From assembly GCA_023432565.1 (NCBI GenBank), contig JAEYUL010000163.1, positions 1 to 16,000 on the forward strand: DNA of 16,000 bases, in the 5' to 3' direction. The DNA is from Actinomycetes bacterium (GTDB lineage: Bacteria > Actinomycetota > Actinomycetes > Actinomycetales > Cellulomonadaceae). Below, piece after piece: positions 1-6,866 of this stretch (positions within the stretch are counted from its first letter, which is position 1; each line of letters starts with the position of its first letter). The notes under the pieces were generated by a model. It searched no databases, was not told where the DNA came from, and saw only the letters and a list, made by a program, of their open reading frames with translations. The translations under genes and the position numbers were made by a program.

Positions 1-797
1 CCCGGGGCGTTGGTGAGCCGGCGCGCCGCGGCGCCCGCACCCGCCGGGGCGGCCAGCAGGTCGGGCCGCAGGTCGTCGCCGAGCGCGTCCACCGCAGCGC
101 GCGAGAACGTGGCCAACGCACGCTCGAGGCCCTGCGCCTGCTCGGGGGTGGCACCCTTCTGCGGCGCGAACCCCGCGCTCGCACCCTGCAGCCCGAGCAG
201 CGGCACGTCGACGTCGGTCGCGACCACCAGATCGACGCCGCGCCACGCCGCGCGCAGGTCGCGCAGCGCACGCAGGTCCTCGGGGCGGACCGCGTGCAGG
301 CCGCCACCGCCGTGGCCGAGCACGCCGCGAGCGTCCTCGTGACCGAGCCCGACGAGCAGTCCCGCGCCGGCGTCGTTCGTCGCGGAGCCGCCGAGCCCGA
401 CGACGACGCGCGCGGCGCCGGTGCCGCGCGCGGCGTCGAGCAGCTGGCCGAGGCCGCGCGTCGTCGTGCGCGTCGGGTCGCGCCGTTCCCCGGGCACGAG
501 CGCGAGCCCCACGGCGTGGGCGGACTCGACGTACGCCGTGCGACCGCGCTCGTCATCGACGACGAGGACCGCGGCGGGCGCCGGCTCGCCCAGCGGTCCG
601 GTCACGGTCACCGCGACGAGCTCGCCGCCCAACGACGCGCGCAGCGTCTCGAGGAAGCCCGGGCCGCCGTCGGACAGCGCGCACCCGACGACCTCGTCGT
701 GCGGGGCCGCCGCGCGCCACGCCTCGACGATGGTCGCGGTGGCCTGCGGGGACGTCAGGCTCGAACCGAAGCAGTCGGGGGCCACCAGGACTCGCAC
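1..797 (-). CDS. Glycerate kinase, type 1 (partial, C-terminus outside window)
   Basis: Phosphorylates D-glycerate with ATP to a phosphoglycerate, feeding glyoxylate, serine or sugar-acid breakdown products into glycolysis in the cytoplasm. The visible 265 codons begin VRVLVAPDCFGSSLTSPQAT, which matches the family opening (RVLVAPDSFKGSLTA type). They carry the family signature GGSATNDAGAGLL from residue 136, and then the region running into GLQGASAGFAPQKGA. Full-length members are about 370-390 residues, so roughly 110 residues lie beyond the left edge. The GTG at 797 is chosen because it places the conserved VLVAPD strand at the N-terminus; an in-frame GTG at 839 is possible but adds unconserved residues. 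No Shine-Dalgarno is seen; GACGAT six bases before the GTG may be a weak -10 of a leaderless transcript. It diverges from nadA with about 100 bases between. The family call is firm; the 2- versus 3-phosphoglycerate product is not decided. Confidence 0.9.
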   Translation of the reverse strand, partial: MRVLVAPDCFGSSLTSPQATATIVEAWRAAAPHDEVVGCALSDGGPGFLETLRASLGGELVAVTVTGPLGEPAPAAVLVVDDERGRTAYVESAHAVGLALVPGERRDPTRTTTRGLGQLLDAARGTGAARVVVGLGGSATNDAGAGLLVGLGHEDARGVLGHGGGGLHAVRPEDLRALRDLRAAWRGVDLVVATDVDVPLLGLQGASAGFAPQKGATPEQAQGLERALATFSRAAVDALGDDLRPDLLAAPAGAGAAARRLTNAP

Positions 798-845
798 GCC
801 CGCATCGTCGCACGCGCACCCGCGTGTGACGTCGCCCACGCGACC

Positions 846-860
846 GGGCGTCGGACGCCC
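846..860. promoter_or_regulatory. Palindrome upstream of nadA, candidate operator
   Basis: GGGCGTC-G-GACGCCC is a perfect 7-base inverted repeat around one central base, 38 bases before the nadA start, in the short divergent region shared with the glycerate kinase gene. A second, shorter inverted repeat (GGCAC-GCGG-GTGCC, 866-879) follows. Position and symmetry suit a regulator-binding site. However, GC-rich palindromes are common by chance in DNA of this composition, and I cannot match it to a known NAD regulator motif. Confidence 0.3.
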
Positions 861-898
861 CTGCTGGCACGCGGGTGCCGTGTGGAAGGATCGGGCGG

Positions 899-2119
899 GT
901 GAGCCTGACGACCAGTGGGACGACCGCCGCGGCAACCGGCGCGTTCGTCGAGCCTGCGCCCTCGGCCCTGCTGCTGCTCGGCCGCGGCGTCGACCTCGCG
1001 TCCGAGCGCGGTGTGGAGTGCGCGGGCGCGCTGCCCGCACCCAGCGACCCGGACCTCGTCGAACGTGCGCGCGCCGCGCGCGCCGCGCTCGGCGACCGGG
1101 CCTTCGTCCTGGGTCACCACTACCAGCGCGACGAGGTCATCGCCTTCGCCGACGTCACGGGCGACTCGTTCAAGCTCGCCAGGGAGGCCGCGGCCCGCCC
1201 GCAGGCCGAGTTCGTCGTGTTCTGCGGCGTGCACTTCATGGCCGAGTCCGCCGACATCCTCACGTCCGACGCGCAGCAGGTCGTCCTCCCGGACCTCGCG
1301 GCGGGTTGCTCGATGGCGGACATGGCCGCGATCGACCAGGTCGAGGACGCGTGGGACGTGCTCGTCGACGCGGGCGTCGCGGACGAGACCGTCCCGGTGA
1401 CGTACATGAACTCGACCGCCGCGATCAAGGCGTTCACCGGCCGGCACGGCGGGACGGTCTGCACGTCGTCCAACGCGCACGTGGCGCTGCGGTGGGCGTT
1501 CGACAAGGTGGGCGGCCTCGGCGGCTCCGGCAAGGTGCTGTTCATGCCCGACCAGCACCTGGGCCGCAACACCGCGGTGCAGCAGCTCGGCCTGTCGCTC
1601 GACGACTGCGTCGTCTTCGACCCGCGCCGACCCGGTGGCGGGCTCACCGCGCAGCAGCTGCGCGACGCGCGCATGATCCTGTGGCGCGGGCACTGCTCGG
1701 TGCACGGGCGGTTCTCGGCGCAGAACGTCGCCGACGTGCGAGCGGCGGACCCCGGCGTCACCGTGCTGGTCCACCCGGAGTGCAAGCACGAGGTCGTGAC
1801 GGCCGCAGACATGGTCGGCTCGACCGAGTACATCATCAAGGCCCTCGACGCGGCCCCGGCGGGCTCGTCGTGGGCCATCGGCACGGAGCTCAACCTCGTG
1901 CGACGCCTCGCTGCGGCGCACCCGGACAAGACCGTCCACTACCTCGACTCGACCGTGTGCTTCTGCTCGACGATGAACCGGATCGACCTGCCGCACCTGG
2001 TGTGGACGCTCGAGTCGCTGGCCGCCGGGCGGACCGTCAACCGGATCGTCGTCGACCCGGACGACGCGCACTGGGCCCGCGTGGCCCTCGACCAGATGCT
2101 GGCACTGCCGGGGTACTGA
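899..2119 (+). CDS. nadA: Quinolinate synthase NadA
   Basis: Condenses iminoaspartate with dihydroxyacetone phosphate to quinolinate, the second step of de novo NAD synthesis, using a [4Fe-4S] cluster in the cytoplasm. The 406-residue product has the expected motifs: FVLGHHYQRDEV, GDSFKLA, CGVHFMAESADIL (C109), GTVCTSSNAH, VHPECKHEV (C295) and CFCSTMNRID (C354/C356). C109, C295 and one cysteine of the CFC pair are the likely three cluster ligands. The GTG at 899 is preferred over the upstream GTG at 875 because GGAAGGA (884-890) lies 8 bases before it. An N-terminal extension of about 60 residues before the core is usual for actinobacterial forms. nadB and nadC, frequent partners, are not in this window; instead a DJ-1-family gene follows 22 bases downstream with its own Shine-Dalgarno, probably in one operon. 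Confidence 0.96.
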   Translation: MSLTTSGTTAAATGAFVEPAPSALLLLGRGVDLASERGVECAGALPAPSDPDLVERARAARAALGDRAFVLGHHYQRDEVIAFADVTGDSFKLAREAAARPQAEFVVFCGVHFMAESADILTSDAQQVVLPDLAAGCSMADMAAIDQVEDAWDVLVDAGVADETVPVTYMNSTAAIKAFTGRHGGTVCTSSNAHVALRWAFDKVGGLGGSGKVLFMPDQHLGRNTAVQQLGLSLDDCVVFDPRRPGGGLTAQQLRDARMILWRGHCSVHGRFSAQNVADVRAADPGVTVLVHPECKHEVVTAADMVGSTEYIIKALDAAPAGSSWAIGTELNLVRRLAAAHPDKTVHYLDSTVCFCSTMNRIDLPHLVWTLESLAAGRTVNRIVVDPDDAHWARVALDQMLALPGY

Positions 2120-2141
2120 CCCCGGGGAAGAAGGGAGCGAC

Positions 2142-2741
2142 GTGAGCACCGAGCAGCGGATCCGGATCGGCCTGTTCGTCTTCGACGGCTGCGAGGAGCT
2201 CGACGTCGTGGGGCCGTACGACGTGCTCGCGTCGTGGGCTCACCACGGGCGCTCAGGAGGCGAGGTCGTGACCTTCTCGACCGACGGCCGTGCCGTCCGG
2301 TGCGCCAAGGGCCTCGGTCTCGTGCCGGACACCGACGCCGCCGGGGCCGAGGACGTGCGCGTGCTCGTGTACCCGGGCGGCCAGGGCACCCGGGTGCTCA
2401 TGCAGGACGAGGAGCACCTCGCGTGGGTGCGCCGCATGCGTGCCCGGACGCCGCTCGTCGCGAGCGTGTGCACGGGGTCGCTCGTGCTGGCGGCGGCCGG
2501 CCTGCTCGCGGGGAGGCCTGCGACGACGCACTGGGCGTCGCTGGATCGGCTGGCCGAGATCGACCCGAGCATCCAGGTCGACCGCGAGGCGCGGTTCGTC
2601 GACGACGGCGACGTGGTCACGTCCGCGGGCGTCTCGGCGGGGATCGACATGGCGCTGCACCTGGTCGCGCGGCTGGACTCGGTCGAGGCGGCACGCGGTG
2701 TGCGGCGGGGCATCCAGTACGACCCTCAGCCGCCCGTCTGA
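2142..2741 (+). CDS. DJ-1/PfpI family protein, isocyanide hydratase-like
   Basis: 199-residue single-domain DJ-1/PfpI (ThiJ) protein of the glutamine amidotransferase-like fold. It most resembles Pseudomonas isocyanide hydratase InhA, which converts isocyanides to N-formamides. LDVVGPYDVLAS (from residue 20) matches the InhA segment with catalytic Asp17 (here D21). SVCTGSLVLAAAGLLAGR followed by ATTHW matches the nucleophile elbow with Cys101-Thr102 (here C110-T111). The ending QYDPQPPV also resembles InhA. The GTG start has GGGAG at 2133-2137. It sits 22 bases after nadA with no terminator between, so co-transcription is likely, but no metabolic link to NAD synthesis is evident. An alternative is a detoxifying or stress hydrolase of the wider family; the exact substrate cannot be read from sequence. 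Confidence 0.85.
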   Translation: MSTEQRIRIGLFVFDGCEELDVVGPYDVLASWAHHGRSGGEVVTFSTDGRAVRCAKGLGLVPDTDAAGAEDVRVLVYPGGQGTRVLMQDEEHLAWVRRMRARTPLVASVCTGSLVLAAAGLLAGRPATTHWASLDRLAEIDPSIQVDREARFVDDGDVVTSAGVSAGIDMALHLVARLDSVEAARGVRRGIQYDPQPPV

Positions 2742-2773
2742 CCGGCCGCAGGGCAGCCTCACCTACCGATGAG

Positions 2774-2779
2774 TAACAT
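2774..2779 (+). promoter_or_regulatory. -10 hexamer TAACAT of a probable leaderless promoter
   Basis: TAACAT fits TAnnnT and ends six bases before the GTG start at 2786. No Shine-Dalgarno lies between, so transcription probably begins at or next to the start codon. No convincing -35 hexamer is visible. Confidence 0.55.
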
Positions 2780-2785
2780 CGCGGC

Positions 2786-3328
2786 GTGATCCGCACCCTC
2801 CAGCTCGCGGCCGCGACCTACCGCCCGCGCCGCGCGGTCCCCGGTCAGGACCTGTTCAGCCCGTCGGTGACCCGCATGCGCGTGCACCTGTCCGACCTGG
2901 ACCTGTACCGCCACGTCAACAACGGCATCTACCTGCAGTGCATGGACGTCGCACGGTCCAACTTCCTGGCGGACCTGGGGTCGTTCGGCGCGCTCAACGA
3001 GCGGGGGTGGTACCCCGTGGTGGCCGCCCAGACGATCAAGTACCGGCGGTCGCTGACGTTCCGGCAGCGCTTCGAGATCACGACGCGCGTGCTCGGCTGG
3101 GACGAGCGTGTGGTGTACCTCGAGCAGGCCTTCTCACGGCGCGGCCGCGACGGGGCACCCGAGCACGTCGCCCGCGGCATCGTCGCCGGACGCTTCCTCG
3201 GACGTGACGGCACGCGGGTCGCCGCTCCGCACGTCGTCGAGCTGATCGCCGGGCAGCCCGTGCCCAGCCCACCGGTGCCGCAGGACGTGGCGGCGTGGGC
3301 CCGCGCGGTCGACGTCGCGGCGCGCTGA
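2786..3328 (+). CDS. THEM6-like acyl-CoA thioesterase (hot-dog fold)
   Basis: 180-residue protein of the 4HBT/hot-dog thioesterase superfamily, closest in pattern to the THEM6-like group. The core motif SDLDLYRHVNNGIYL (residues 36-50) holds the characteristic Asp-x3-His-x-Asn-Asn arrangement (D39, H43, N45, N46), followed by DVARSNFLADLG on the long central helix. Later strands include IKYRRSLTFRQRFEI and RVVYLEQAF. The family hydrolyses acyl-CoA thioesters, but the substrate is unknown here. The GTG start is chosen for its leaderless promoter position. Its 3' end faces the decarboxylase gene with only four bases between the stop codons and no good terminator, so read-through antisense transcription is possible. 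No signal peptide is seen. Confidence 0.82.
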   Translation: MIRTLQLAAATYRPRRAVPGQDLFSPSVTRMRVHLSDLDLYRHVNNGIYLQCMDVARSNFLADLGSFGALNERGWYPVVAAQTIKYRRSLTFRQRFEITTRVLGWDERVVYLEQAFSRRGRDGAPEHVARGIVAGRFLGRDGTRVAAPHVVELIAGQPVPSPPVPQDVAAWARAVDVAAR

Positions 3329-3332
3329 CGCC

Positions 3333-4706
3333 TCACACGAGCGTCGTCGTCGCGCTCCGCACCGCCTCCAGCGTGCGCCGCACCTGCTCGGCGTCGGTCC
3401 ACGCGTTGCTCACCGAGAACCGCAGCACCGTCCGGTCGTGCCAGCGTGAGGTCGAGGCGTAGACCTCGCCCTGCGCGCGCAGCGACTGCGCCACCGCCGC
3501 GGTCCGCTCGTCGTCGCCGAACGTGGCGCAGACCTGGGTGTAGACGACGTCGTTGAGGACCTCGACCCCCGGCAGCTCACGCAGGCCGTCAGCCAGGAGC
3601 GCCGCCGCGTCGACCAGGCCGTCGACGAGCGAGGCGACCCCCGCACGGCCGAGCGCGGCCAACGTCGCCCACACCGGCACACCTCGCGCACGTCGGGACA
3701 TCTCCGGGACCAGCGTCCACGGGTCCAGGCCGGCCCGGGTCGCCACGAGGTAGCTCGCGTGCGCGCCGAGCGCGGCGACGGCGTCGGCGGGGTGCGCGAC
3801 GAACGAGACCCCGCAGTCGTAGGGCGTGTTGAGCGTCTTGTGCGCGTCGGTCGCCCAGGAGTCCGCGCGCTCGATCCCGGGCACGAGGTGGGCCAGCCGT
3901 GGCGTCGCGGCCGCCCAGAGCCCGAACGCGCCGTCCACGTGCACCCACGCGCCGTGGCGGTGCGCCGCGTCCGCCGCAGCGCCCACGTCGTCGAACGCAC
4001 CCGAGTGCAGGTTGCCCGCCTGCAGCACGACGATCGTCGGCGACGTCGACCGCGCGAGCTCGGTGTCCAGCGCGGCGACGTCGATGCGACCTTGTGCGTC
4101 GGCAGGCACGAGCGTGGCGGCACCCAGGCCCAGGTAGCGCAGCGCGAGGTCCACCGAGCCGTGCCGCTCGGCACCGGCCAGGACCCGCACTCCGGGCGAG
4201 CCGACCAGGCCGTGGTCCTCGACGTCCCAACCCGCGTCGGCCAGCACCCGGTGCCGCGCGGCGGCGAGCCCGGCGAGGTTCGCCGTGGTCGCACCGGTCG
4301 TGAACCCCACGCTCGCCGTGGCGGGCAGTCCGAGCAGCTCCAGGAGCCACTGGCCCGCCAGCTCCTCGACGGCGCTCGTGCCCGGCATCGGCTCGCGCAT
4401 GGCGGCGTTCTGGTCCCAGGCGGTGACGAGCCAGTCCGCCGCCACCGCGACGGGGTGCGTCCCGCCGATCACCCAGCCGTAGAACCGCGGTGACTGGCTC
4501 GCGATCAGGCCGGGCTCGACCGCCCCGACGAGCCGTCGCACGACGTCGGTGGGGTCCTCACCGGTCTCCGGCAACCGGCGTCCGAGCGCCTCCTGGACGG
4601 CGTCGACGCCGGCCGTCGGTGCGACGCGACGCTCCGGGACCTCCTGCAACCAGTCCATCGCCTGTGTGAAAGCCAGCTCGAGCACACGTGCCGGGTCATC
4701 TGCCAT
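3333..4706 (-). CDS. PLP-dependent group II decarboxylase family protein
   Basis: 457-residue fold-type I PLP enzyme of the aromatic/glutamate decarboxylase family, cytoplasmic. Visible landmarks are SPRFYGWVIGG near the N-terminus, GFTTGATTANL for phosphate binding, AERHGSVDLAL with H182 in the ring-stacking position, HVDGAFG with D258 for the pyridine nitrogen, and TDAHKTLNTPYDCG with the Schiff-base lysine K290. Family members decarboxylate aromatic amino acids, glutamate, histidine or diaminobutyrate. Many actinobacterial homologues are annotated only as aspartate aminotransferase family, and the substrate cannot be assigned here. The ATG at 4706 (MADDPARVLEL) is chosen because the in-frame ATG at 4742 lies in the loop of a strong hairpin. 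Neither start has a clear Shine-Dalgarno. It follows the M20 dipeptidase on the same strand. Confidence 0.85.
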   Translation of the reverse strand: MADDPARVLELAFTQAMDWLQEVPERRVAPTAGVDAVQEALGRRLPETGEDPTDVVRRLVGAVEPGLIASQSPRFYGWVIGGTHPVAVAADWLVTAWDQNAAMREPMPGTSAVEELAGQWLLELLGLPATASVGFTTGATTANLAGLAAARHRVLADAGWDVEDHGLVGSPGVRVLAGAERHGSVDLALRYLGLGAATLVPADAQGRIDVAALDTELARSTSPTIVVLQAGNLHSGAFDDVGAAADAAHRHGAWVHVDGAFGLWAAATPRLAHLVPGIERADSWATDAHKTLNTPYDCGVSFVAHPADAVAALGAHASYLVATRAGLDPWTLVPEMSRRARGVPVWATLAALGRAGVASLVDGLVDAAALLADGLRELPGVEVLNDVVYTQVCATFGDDERTAAVAQSLRAQGEVYASTSRWHDRTVLRFSVSNAWTDAEQVRRTLEAVRSATTTLV

Positions 4707-4718
4707 GCCGAGCAGGAG

Positions 4719-4757
4719 CACCGTGCCGCCCGCCAGATGCATGCGGGCGGCACGGTG
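4719..4757 (-). terminator. Strong hairpin between the dipeptidase and decarboxylase genes
   Basis: A perfect 15-base inverted repeat (CACCGTGCCGCCCGC, 4719-4733, and GCGGGCGGCACGGTG, 4743-4757) encloses a 9-base loop. It begins six bases after the dipeptidase stop codon and ends 12 bases before the decarboxylase ATG. There is no T-tract, as is usual for actinobacterial terminators. It probably ends or attenuates dipeptidase transcription; it could also influence decarboxylase expression. Confidence 0.7.
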
Positions 4758-4762
4758 TGCGG

Positions 4763-6157
4763 TCAGCGGGCGAGTCGGTCCAGCAGCAGCGCCTCGGCCA
4801 GGACCACCTTCTCGAGCTCGCCGAGGTCCACGGACTCGTTCGCACCGTGAGCGCGCGAGTCGGGGTCCTCCACGCCGGTCACGAGGATCGCGGCGTCCGG
4901 GCGCAGCTCGAGCAGGTCGGCGATGAACGGGATCGAACCTCCGATGCCGATGTCGACGGGGTCGGTCCCCCACGCCTGCGCGAACGCCCACCGGGCGACG
5001 CGCATCGCGGCGGAGTCGGTCGGCGCCTGGAACGGCTTGCCCTGCTCGCCCTCGCGCACGGTCACGCGGGCACCGAACGGCGTGTGGGTCTCGAGGTGCT
5101 CGCGCATGGCCGCCATCGCCTGCGCCGGGTCGCTGCCGGGTGCGAGCCGCACCGAGAGCTTGGCGGTGGCGCGCGGGGCGATCGTGTTGGAGGCGGTCGC
5201 GACCCGCGGGGCGTCGAACCCGATCACCCCGATGGCCGGCCGTGTCCACAGGCGCGCCGTGAGCGGGCCCGTCCCGGCGAGCCGGACGCCGTCCAGGACG
5301 CCCGCATCGGCTCGCAGCGCGGCCTCGTCGTAGTCGACGGTCGGGTCGGGCGCGCGGTGCAGTCCCGCGACGGCGACGTCTCCCTCGTCGTCGTGGAGCG
5401 TGGCGATCAAGCGGGCCAGCAGCGTCGGCGCGTCCAGAACCGGACCCCCGTACATGCCCGAGTGGATCGCGTGGTCCAGCACCGCCACCTCGACCTCGAG
5501 GTCGACGAGCCCCCGCAGCGAGGTGGTCAGGCCAGGGACGCCCACGGCCCAGTTGGACGAGTCCGCGACGACCATGACGTCCGCCGCGAGCTCGTCGCGG
5601 TGCGCGTGCAGGAAGTCGGCGAAGGTCGGCGAGCCGATCTCCTCCTCACCCTCGACGAACACGACCAGCCCGACGCCGAGCTCGTCGCCCAGCACCCGAA
5701 GCGCACCGACGTGCGCCACGATGCCGGCCTTGTCGTCGGCCGCGCCGCGGCCGTACAGGCGCCCGTCGCGCTCGACCGGCTCGAACGGCGCGGTCTGCCA
5801 CTCGGCCTCGTCGCCCGGCGGCTGGACGTCGTGGTGCGCGTAGAGCAGCACGGTCGGCGCACCCTCGCGCGCGGGCCGGCGCGCGAGCACCGCCGGCCGA
5901 CCCCGCCGCCCGTCGGCACCCGCGACGTGCAGCACGCGGACGTCCTGCAGGCCGGCGCCTCGCAGCAGGTCGGCCACGTGCGCCGCACTGGCCGCGACGT
6001 GCTCCTGGTCGAACTCGTCGTTCGACACGCTCGGGATGCGCACGAGCGCCTCGAGCTCGGCACGCAGCGCGGGGAACGCGGCCGCGGTGCGCTCACGCAG
6101 CTGCGCGACGCGCTGGGGTTCAGGGGAGGCGAACGTCTGGTCCTCGGTCACGGCCAC
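4763..6157 (-). CDS. M20 family metallo-dipeptidase
   Basis: 464-residue cytoplasmic zinc peptidase of the M20/M25/M40 family, cutting small peptides or N-acyl amino acids. Metal and catalytic motifs are complete: YAHHDVQP with H108 and D110, GRGAADDKAG with bridging D141, the glutamate pair in EGEEEIGSP (E172/E173), and HGANESV with H437. The middle segment, about residues 210-350 and including DHAIHSGMYGG, is the lid/dimerisation domain; it and the HHD and HGANE forms resemble actinobacterial dipeptidases rather than aminoacylases. The length fits the dipeptidase subgroup. The start is GTG at 6157; GTG at 6151 (two codons in) is equally possible and better spaced from the TAGCGT -10 candidate. 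The gene diverges from the DUF3043 gene within 26 bases and ends just before a strong hairpin. Confidence 0.92.
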   Translation of the reverse strand: MAVTEDQTFASPEPQRVAQLRERTAAAFPALRAELEALVRIPSVSNDEFDQEHVAASAAHVADLLRGAGLQDVRVLHVAGADGRRGRPAVLARRPAREGAPTVLLYAHHDVQPPGDEAEWQTAPFEPVERDGRLYGRGAADDKAGIVAHVGALRVLGDELGVGLVVFVEGEEEIGSPTFADFLHAHRDELAADVMVVADSSNWAVGVPGLTTSLRGLVDLEVEVAVLDHAIHSGMYGGPVLDAPTLLARLIATLHDDEGDVAVAGLHRAPDPTVDYDEAALRADAGVLDGVRLAGTGPLTARLWTRPAIGVIGFDAPRVATASNTIAPRATAKLSVRLAPGSDPAQAMAAMREHLETHTPFGARVTVREGEQGKPFQAPTDSAAMRVARWAFAQAWGTDPVDIGIGGSIPFIADLLELRPDAAILVTGVEDPDSRAHGANESVDLGELEKVVLAEALLLDRLAR

Positions 6158-6159
6158 CC

Positions 6160-6165
6160 ACGCTA
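6160..6165 (-). promoter_or_regulatory. -10 hexamer candidate TAGCGT for the dipeptidase gene
   Basis: On the minus strand TAGCGT (plus ACGCTA) ends 8 bases before the GTG at 6151 and only 2 before the GTG at 6157. If this is the -10, the leaderless start would be 6151. It sits back-to-back with the plus-strand TACCCT at 6172-6177. Confidence 0.4.
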
Positions 6166-6171
6166 CTCGAC

Positions 6172-6177
6172 TACCCT
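6172..6177 (+). promoter_or_regulatory. -10 hexamer TACCCT of a probable leaderless promoter
   Basis: TACCCT fits TAnnnT and ends six bases before the GTG at 6184. The intervening GGAGAG is too close to the start to act as a Shine-Dalgarno. Its -35 region must lie inside the divergent dipeptidase gene. Confidence 0.55.
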
Positions 6178-6183
6178 GGAGAG

Positions 6184-6780
6184 GTGTTCGGACGCCGCAA
6201 CGACCCCACGACGACCTCGACCCCCGCGCAGGACGAGCCTCCCGTCGGCATCGTCGAGGACAACCGCAAGGGCCGCCCGACGCCGAAGCGCAAGGAGGCC
6301 GAGGCGGCGAACAAGCGTCCCCTCGTTCCCGTGGACCGCAAGAGCGCGGCGAAGGCGGCGCGCGAGGCCCAGCGTGAGCGCCGGGAGCGCGAGTACAAGG
6401 CGATGCAGACGGGCGACGAGCGCTACCTGCCCGCGCGCGACCGAGGTCCGGTCCGGCGCTACGTGCGCGACTACGTGGACGCCCGCTACAGCCTCGGTGA
6501 GTTCTTCCTGCCGATCGCGGCCGTCTGCCTGGTGATCCAGCTCTCGTTCGCCCAGGTCAACGCGTCGGTCTCGCTGATCGCCCTGTTCGCGCTCTACCTC
6601 TACGTGATCGCCGCGATCATCGACGGCGCGGTGCTGTGGTTCAGGCTCAAGCGCCGGATCCTCGCGAAGTTCGGCGCGGTGCCGCGCGGCACGACGATGT
6701 ACGCGGTCATGCGCGCGTTCCAGCTGCGTCGCTCCCGTCTTCCGAAGCCCCAGGTCAAGCGCCGCGCCTACCCCACGTGA
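6184..6780 (+). CDS. DUF3043 family membrane protein
   Basis: 198-residue protein of the actinobacterial DUF3043 family, function unknown. Residues 1-100 are charged and soluble, with a basic stretch (GRPTPKRKEAEAANKRP) and a likely helical RAAREAQRERRERE-type segment near 54-70. The conserved RDRGPVRRYVRDYVDARYSLGEFFLP leads into two membrane helices at about 107-124 and 129-152. A basic C-terminal tail (FRLKRRILAKFG, LRRSRLPKPQVKRR) follows. The positive charges on both flanks suggest both ends are cytoplasmic. The GTG start fits a leaderless promoter. From memory, the M. tuberculosis homologue is Rv2206, next to a glycerate kinase gene (Rv2205c), echoing the content here. The AKR gene follows after 86 bases with its own promoter. 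Confidence 0.88.
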   Translation: MFGRRNDPTTTSTPAQDEPPVGIVEDNRKGRPTPKRKEAEAANKRPLVPVDRKSAAKAAREAQRERREREYKAMQTGDERYLPARDRGPVRRYVRDYVDARYSLGEFFLPIAAVCLVIQLSFAQVNASVSLIALFALYLYVIAAIIDGAVLWFRLKRRILAKFGAVPRGTTMYAVMRAFQLRRSRLPKPQVKRRAYPT

Positions 6781-6810
6781 CGCTCGGGCGGCCCCCGACC
6801 GCGTGCGGCT

Positions 6811-6829
6811 GCGGCCCGACCGGGGCCGC
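6811..6829 (+). terminator. Possible terminator hairpin after the DUF3043 gene
   Basis: GCGGCCC (6811-6817) and GGGCCGC (6823-6829) form a perfect 7-base stem with a 5-base loop, 30 bases after the DUF3043 stop. No T-tract follows. The downstream gene has its own -10 hexamer, which is consistent with separate transcription. Confidence 0.4.
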
Positions 6830-6854
6830 GTCGCTGACAGGTCCCGGGCCGACG

Positions 6855-6860
6855 TAGCGT
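6855..6860 (+). promoter_or_regulatory. -10 hexamer TAGCGT of a probable leaderless promoter
   Basis: TAGCGT fits TAnnnT and ends six bases before the ATG at 6867, with no Shine-Dalgarno in between. A -35 hexamer is not recognisable. Confidence 0.5.
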
Positions 6861-6866
6861 TAGGCC

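Noticed and set aside
875..901. GTG at 875 as the nadA start.
   Set aside because: The GTG at 899 has GGAAGGA at ideal spacing; the extra eight residues would overlap that element and show no conservation I recognise.
755..2149. 464-codon open frame on the minus strand opposite nadA, with similar long frames on both strands elsewhere (421-2145 plus, 4688-6535 plus, 10539-12557 plus, 11575-13887 minus beyond 12015).
   Set aside because: They are antisense or out-of-frame shadows of recognised genes. The proteins are Arg/Ala/Gly/His-rich with no domain, which is expected where GC is so high that stop codons are rare.
4704..4742. In-frame ATG at 4742 as the decarboxylase start.
   Set aside because: It lies in the loop of a perfect 15-base hairpin and has no Shine-Dalgarno; the ATG at 4706 begins the family-like sequence.
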